A stretch of DNA of 64,000 nucleotides from Chitinasiproducens palmae. Lineage in GTDB: Bacteria > Pseudomonadota > Gammaproteobacteria > Burkholderiales > Burkholderiaceae. Shown one piece after another: positions 62,484-64,000 of the stretch; the stretch's first letter is position 1; each line of letters opens with the position of its first letter. The notes under the pieces are model-generated. The model was given only the letters and a program-made list of their open reading frames with translations. It searched no databases and was not told the DNA's origin. The position numbers and the translations under genes were made by a program. Location of the stretch: contig NZ_FNLO01000001.1 in NCBI RefSeq assembly GCF_900095735.1, positions 728,634-792,633 on the forward strand. Reading direction: 5' to 3'.

Positions 62484-63704
62484 ATGTCCACGCAGTCCCC
62501 CGTTCCAGGCGGTCAGTCGACCCACGGGCCGCGCGCAGGAACCGGTGCCATGGTGCTTCATTCCGCGACATTGATCGCCTTCCTTGCCGCTTCCAGCGCC
62601 CCCACCCCGCTGTACCGCCTCTACCAACAGCAATGGGGCTTCAGCGCCACCTTGCTGACGCTGGTGTTCGCCGCCTATGCACTGGCGCTGCTGCTCGCAC
62701 TCCTGTTACTCGGACGGTTGTCCGACCACATCGGGCGCAGGCCGGTGATTGCGCTTGCGCTGACGCTCGAGCTTGCTGCCATGGTCGGTTTTCTCTATGC
62801 CGATGGACCGGGCTGGCTGCTGGCCGTGCGAACCCTGCAGGGCTTCGCGACCGGCATGGCGACGGCCGCCGTCGGTGCGGCATTGCTGGACCTCGGCCAC
62901 GAACGCGGCGCGCTGATAAACAGCGTCGCGCCGATGTTTGGCATGGCGACCGGCGCACTAGGCAGCACCGCGCTGATGGTGCTTGCGCCCAGCCCGTTGC
63001 ACACCGTGTTCGCTGTGCTGCTGAGCGTGTTCGTGGCACTGCTTGCGTTGACATGGCGCGCGCCCGAGACAGTCCGGCACCGCGCCGGTTCATGGGCGAG
63101 CCTGCGGCCACGCCTGGCGGTGCCGATGCAGGCGCGCAAGGTGTTCCTTGCGGTGACGCCGGCCAATGTCGCGGTCTGGATGTTGGGCGGGTTCTATCTG
63201 TCGCTGATGCCGTCGCTGATCATCGCGACGACCCACGTCAACACGCCCTGGCTGGGCGGCCTTGTCGTCGCGGCGCTGACCCTCACCGGCGCCGCCGCAG
63301 TGCTTGGCGCGCGCAAGCTGAAAACCTTCACGATCCTCCTGACGGGCGAACTGACCCTGGTCGCCGGGATGGCGGTGATCCTGACGGCGGCCAACTACGG
63401 CCAGGCCGCATTGCTGCTGGTCGGATCGGTCCTGGCCGGCTTCGGTTTCGGCGCAAGCTTCCTTGGCGCGGTGCGCAGCGTGCTGCCGCTGGCGCAGCCC
63501 CACGAACGCGCCACACTGATGGGCGTGTTCTATATCGAAAGCTATCTGGCACACGCCGTGCCGACCATCGCCGTTGGCTATCTGGCCCAGCAGGTCGGCT
63601 TGCTGACGGCGGTGAACGTTTACGGCACGGTGATTTCGGTATTGGCACTGCTGGCCACTGTCCTCCTGTTCAGGCAGGTCGGCACGTCGGCCGAGCGAGG
63701 CTGA
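62484..63704 (+). CDS. MFS exporter (drug/metabolite efflux type)
   Basis: A 406-residue 12-helix MFS transporter. The loop 2-3 motif A is visible as GRLSDHIGRRPVIAL, and helix 5 has the antiporter-like MATAAVGAALLDLG region. The start has a strong AAAGGAGAGGCC ribosome site. The TetR neighbour and the paired operators suggest inducible efflux of a toxic compound. A Pro/Gly lead precedes the first helix (SATLIAFLAASSAPTPLYRLYQ). Confidence 0.9.
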   Translation: MSTQSPVPGGQSTHGPRAGTGAMVLHSATLIAFLAASSAPTPLYRLYQQQWGFSATLLTLVFAAYALALLLALLLLGRLSDHIGRRPVIALALTLELAAMVGFLYADGPGWLLAVRTLQGFATGMATAAVGAALLDLGHERGALINSVAPMFGMATGALGSTALMVLAPSPLHTVFAVLLSVFVALLALTWRAPETVRHRAGSWASLRPRLAVPMQARKVFLAVTPANVAVWMLGGFYLSLMPSLIIATTHVNTPWLGGLVVAALTLTGAAAVLGARKLKTFTILLTGELTLVAGMAVILTAANYGQAALLLVGSVLAGFGFGASFLGAVRSVLPLAQPHERATLMGVFYIESYLAHAVPTIAVGYLAQQVGLLTAVNVYGTVISVLALLATVLLFRQVGTSAERG

Positions 63705-64000
63705 CCGGCTGGACAGGCAGGTGCGCGCAACCTTGTCCGGATGTCTGCCGCGCCGAACGCCGTGCGCCCGCGGTCACGCGGTCACGCAGCCACGCAGCCA
63801 CGCAGCCACCATAGGCCACCGCCACCCGCTGTCCACGCCAATGCGCGCAAGCGTGGGCGACGCTCGCCGCGCCAACCGTGTTGCGCGGGCCGGCTGCGGG
63901 CTCGCTGGCGGCCGCATGCTTGGTGCGGTTCAGCCATGCGATTGGCATACTACATAGATGCATCACAATCACAGCCGGCGCCGCGCAGACACGCGTACAC
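63705..64000. other. Window end; short tandem repeat, no gene
   Basis: Four units of G[T/C]CACGC[A/G] repeat at 63773-63804 (8-bp unit). A small rightward frame runs across this (63721-63957), but its translation is Arg/Ala/His-rich and looks accidental. No other feature was recognised. Confidence 0.5.

Noticed and set aside
63721-63957. Rightward frame of 78 codons near the window end
   Set aside because: It crosses an 8-bp tandem repeat and has no ribosome site or recognisable domain.

Overview
The window is GC-rich (roughly two thirds G+C by eye), densely packed and has the gene content of a Burkholderiales chromosome, probably Burkholderiaceae. LysR regulators, a urt-type urea ABC transporter joined to urea carboxylase/allophanate hydrolase, a fruBKA PTS and a MocR regulator all fit. 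The genus cannot be fixed from sequence alone. No rRNA, tRNA, CRISPR array, prophage or complete insertion sequence was seen.

Layout. 0-5.9 kb: the 3' end of a CBS-domain protein, a divergent SDR/LysR pair, an endonuclease/exonuclease/phosphatase-fold protein, a DUF4105 membrane protein and a second LysR. 6-16 kb: an MFS/amidohydrolase pair, then a leftward run (acetate kinase, gamma-glutamylcyclotransferase-like protein, aldo/keto reductase, SMR transporter, PIG-L deacetylase) divergent from a phosphoketolase. Phosphoketolase and acetate kinase together turn sugar phosphates into acetate plus ATP. 16.4-29.6 kb: a complete urea-use island: allophanate hydrolase, urea carboxylase, a GntR/FCD regulator and urtABCDE. 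Related dyads lie before the first catabolic gene and before urtA. 29.7-35.2 kb: LysR, a MocR regulator divergent from a PNPOx-GNAT fusion, a DJ-1/PfpI protein and a molbindin. 35.5-37.7 kb: a LexA box, a 71-codon frame, an AT-rich operator array and hipBA. 38-48 kb: a CorA-like transporter, a seven-gene leftward cassette (RpiR regulator, polyamine-type ABC importer, M24-fold hydrolase, MlrC-like M81 peptidase), and a glycosyltransferase.

48.3-51.8 kb: a small lipoprotein, then a second consensus LexA box placed directly before a two-gene cassette. The first gene encodes a radical SAM protein with a C-terminal helix-hairpin-helix. The second encodes a DUF4130-type domain fused to a UdgX-like uracil-DNA glycosylase carrying the KRRLH loop. 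I consider this SOS-controlled DNA-repair module the most interesting system in the window. 52.4-53.2 kb: a higBA-type toxin-antitoxin pair beside a perfect 16-bp tandem repeat. 53.7-61.6 kb: fruBKA (fused EIIA-HPr-EI, 1-phosphofructokinase, EIIB'BC) divergent from a LacI-family regulator. 61.8-63.7 kb: a TetR/MFS divergent pair with two strong operators.

All family assignments come from reading motifs and gene order. No database search was run.
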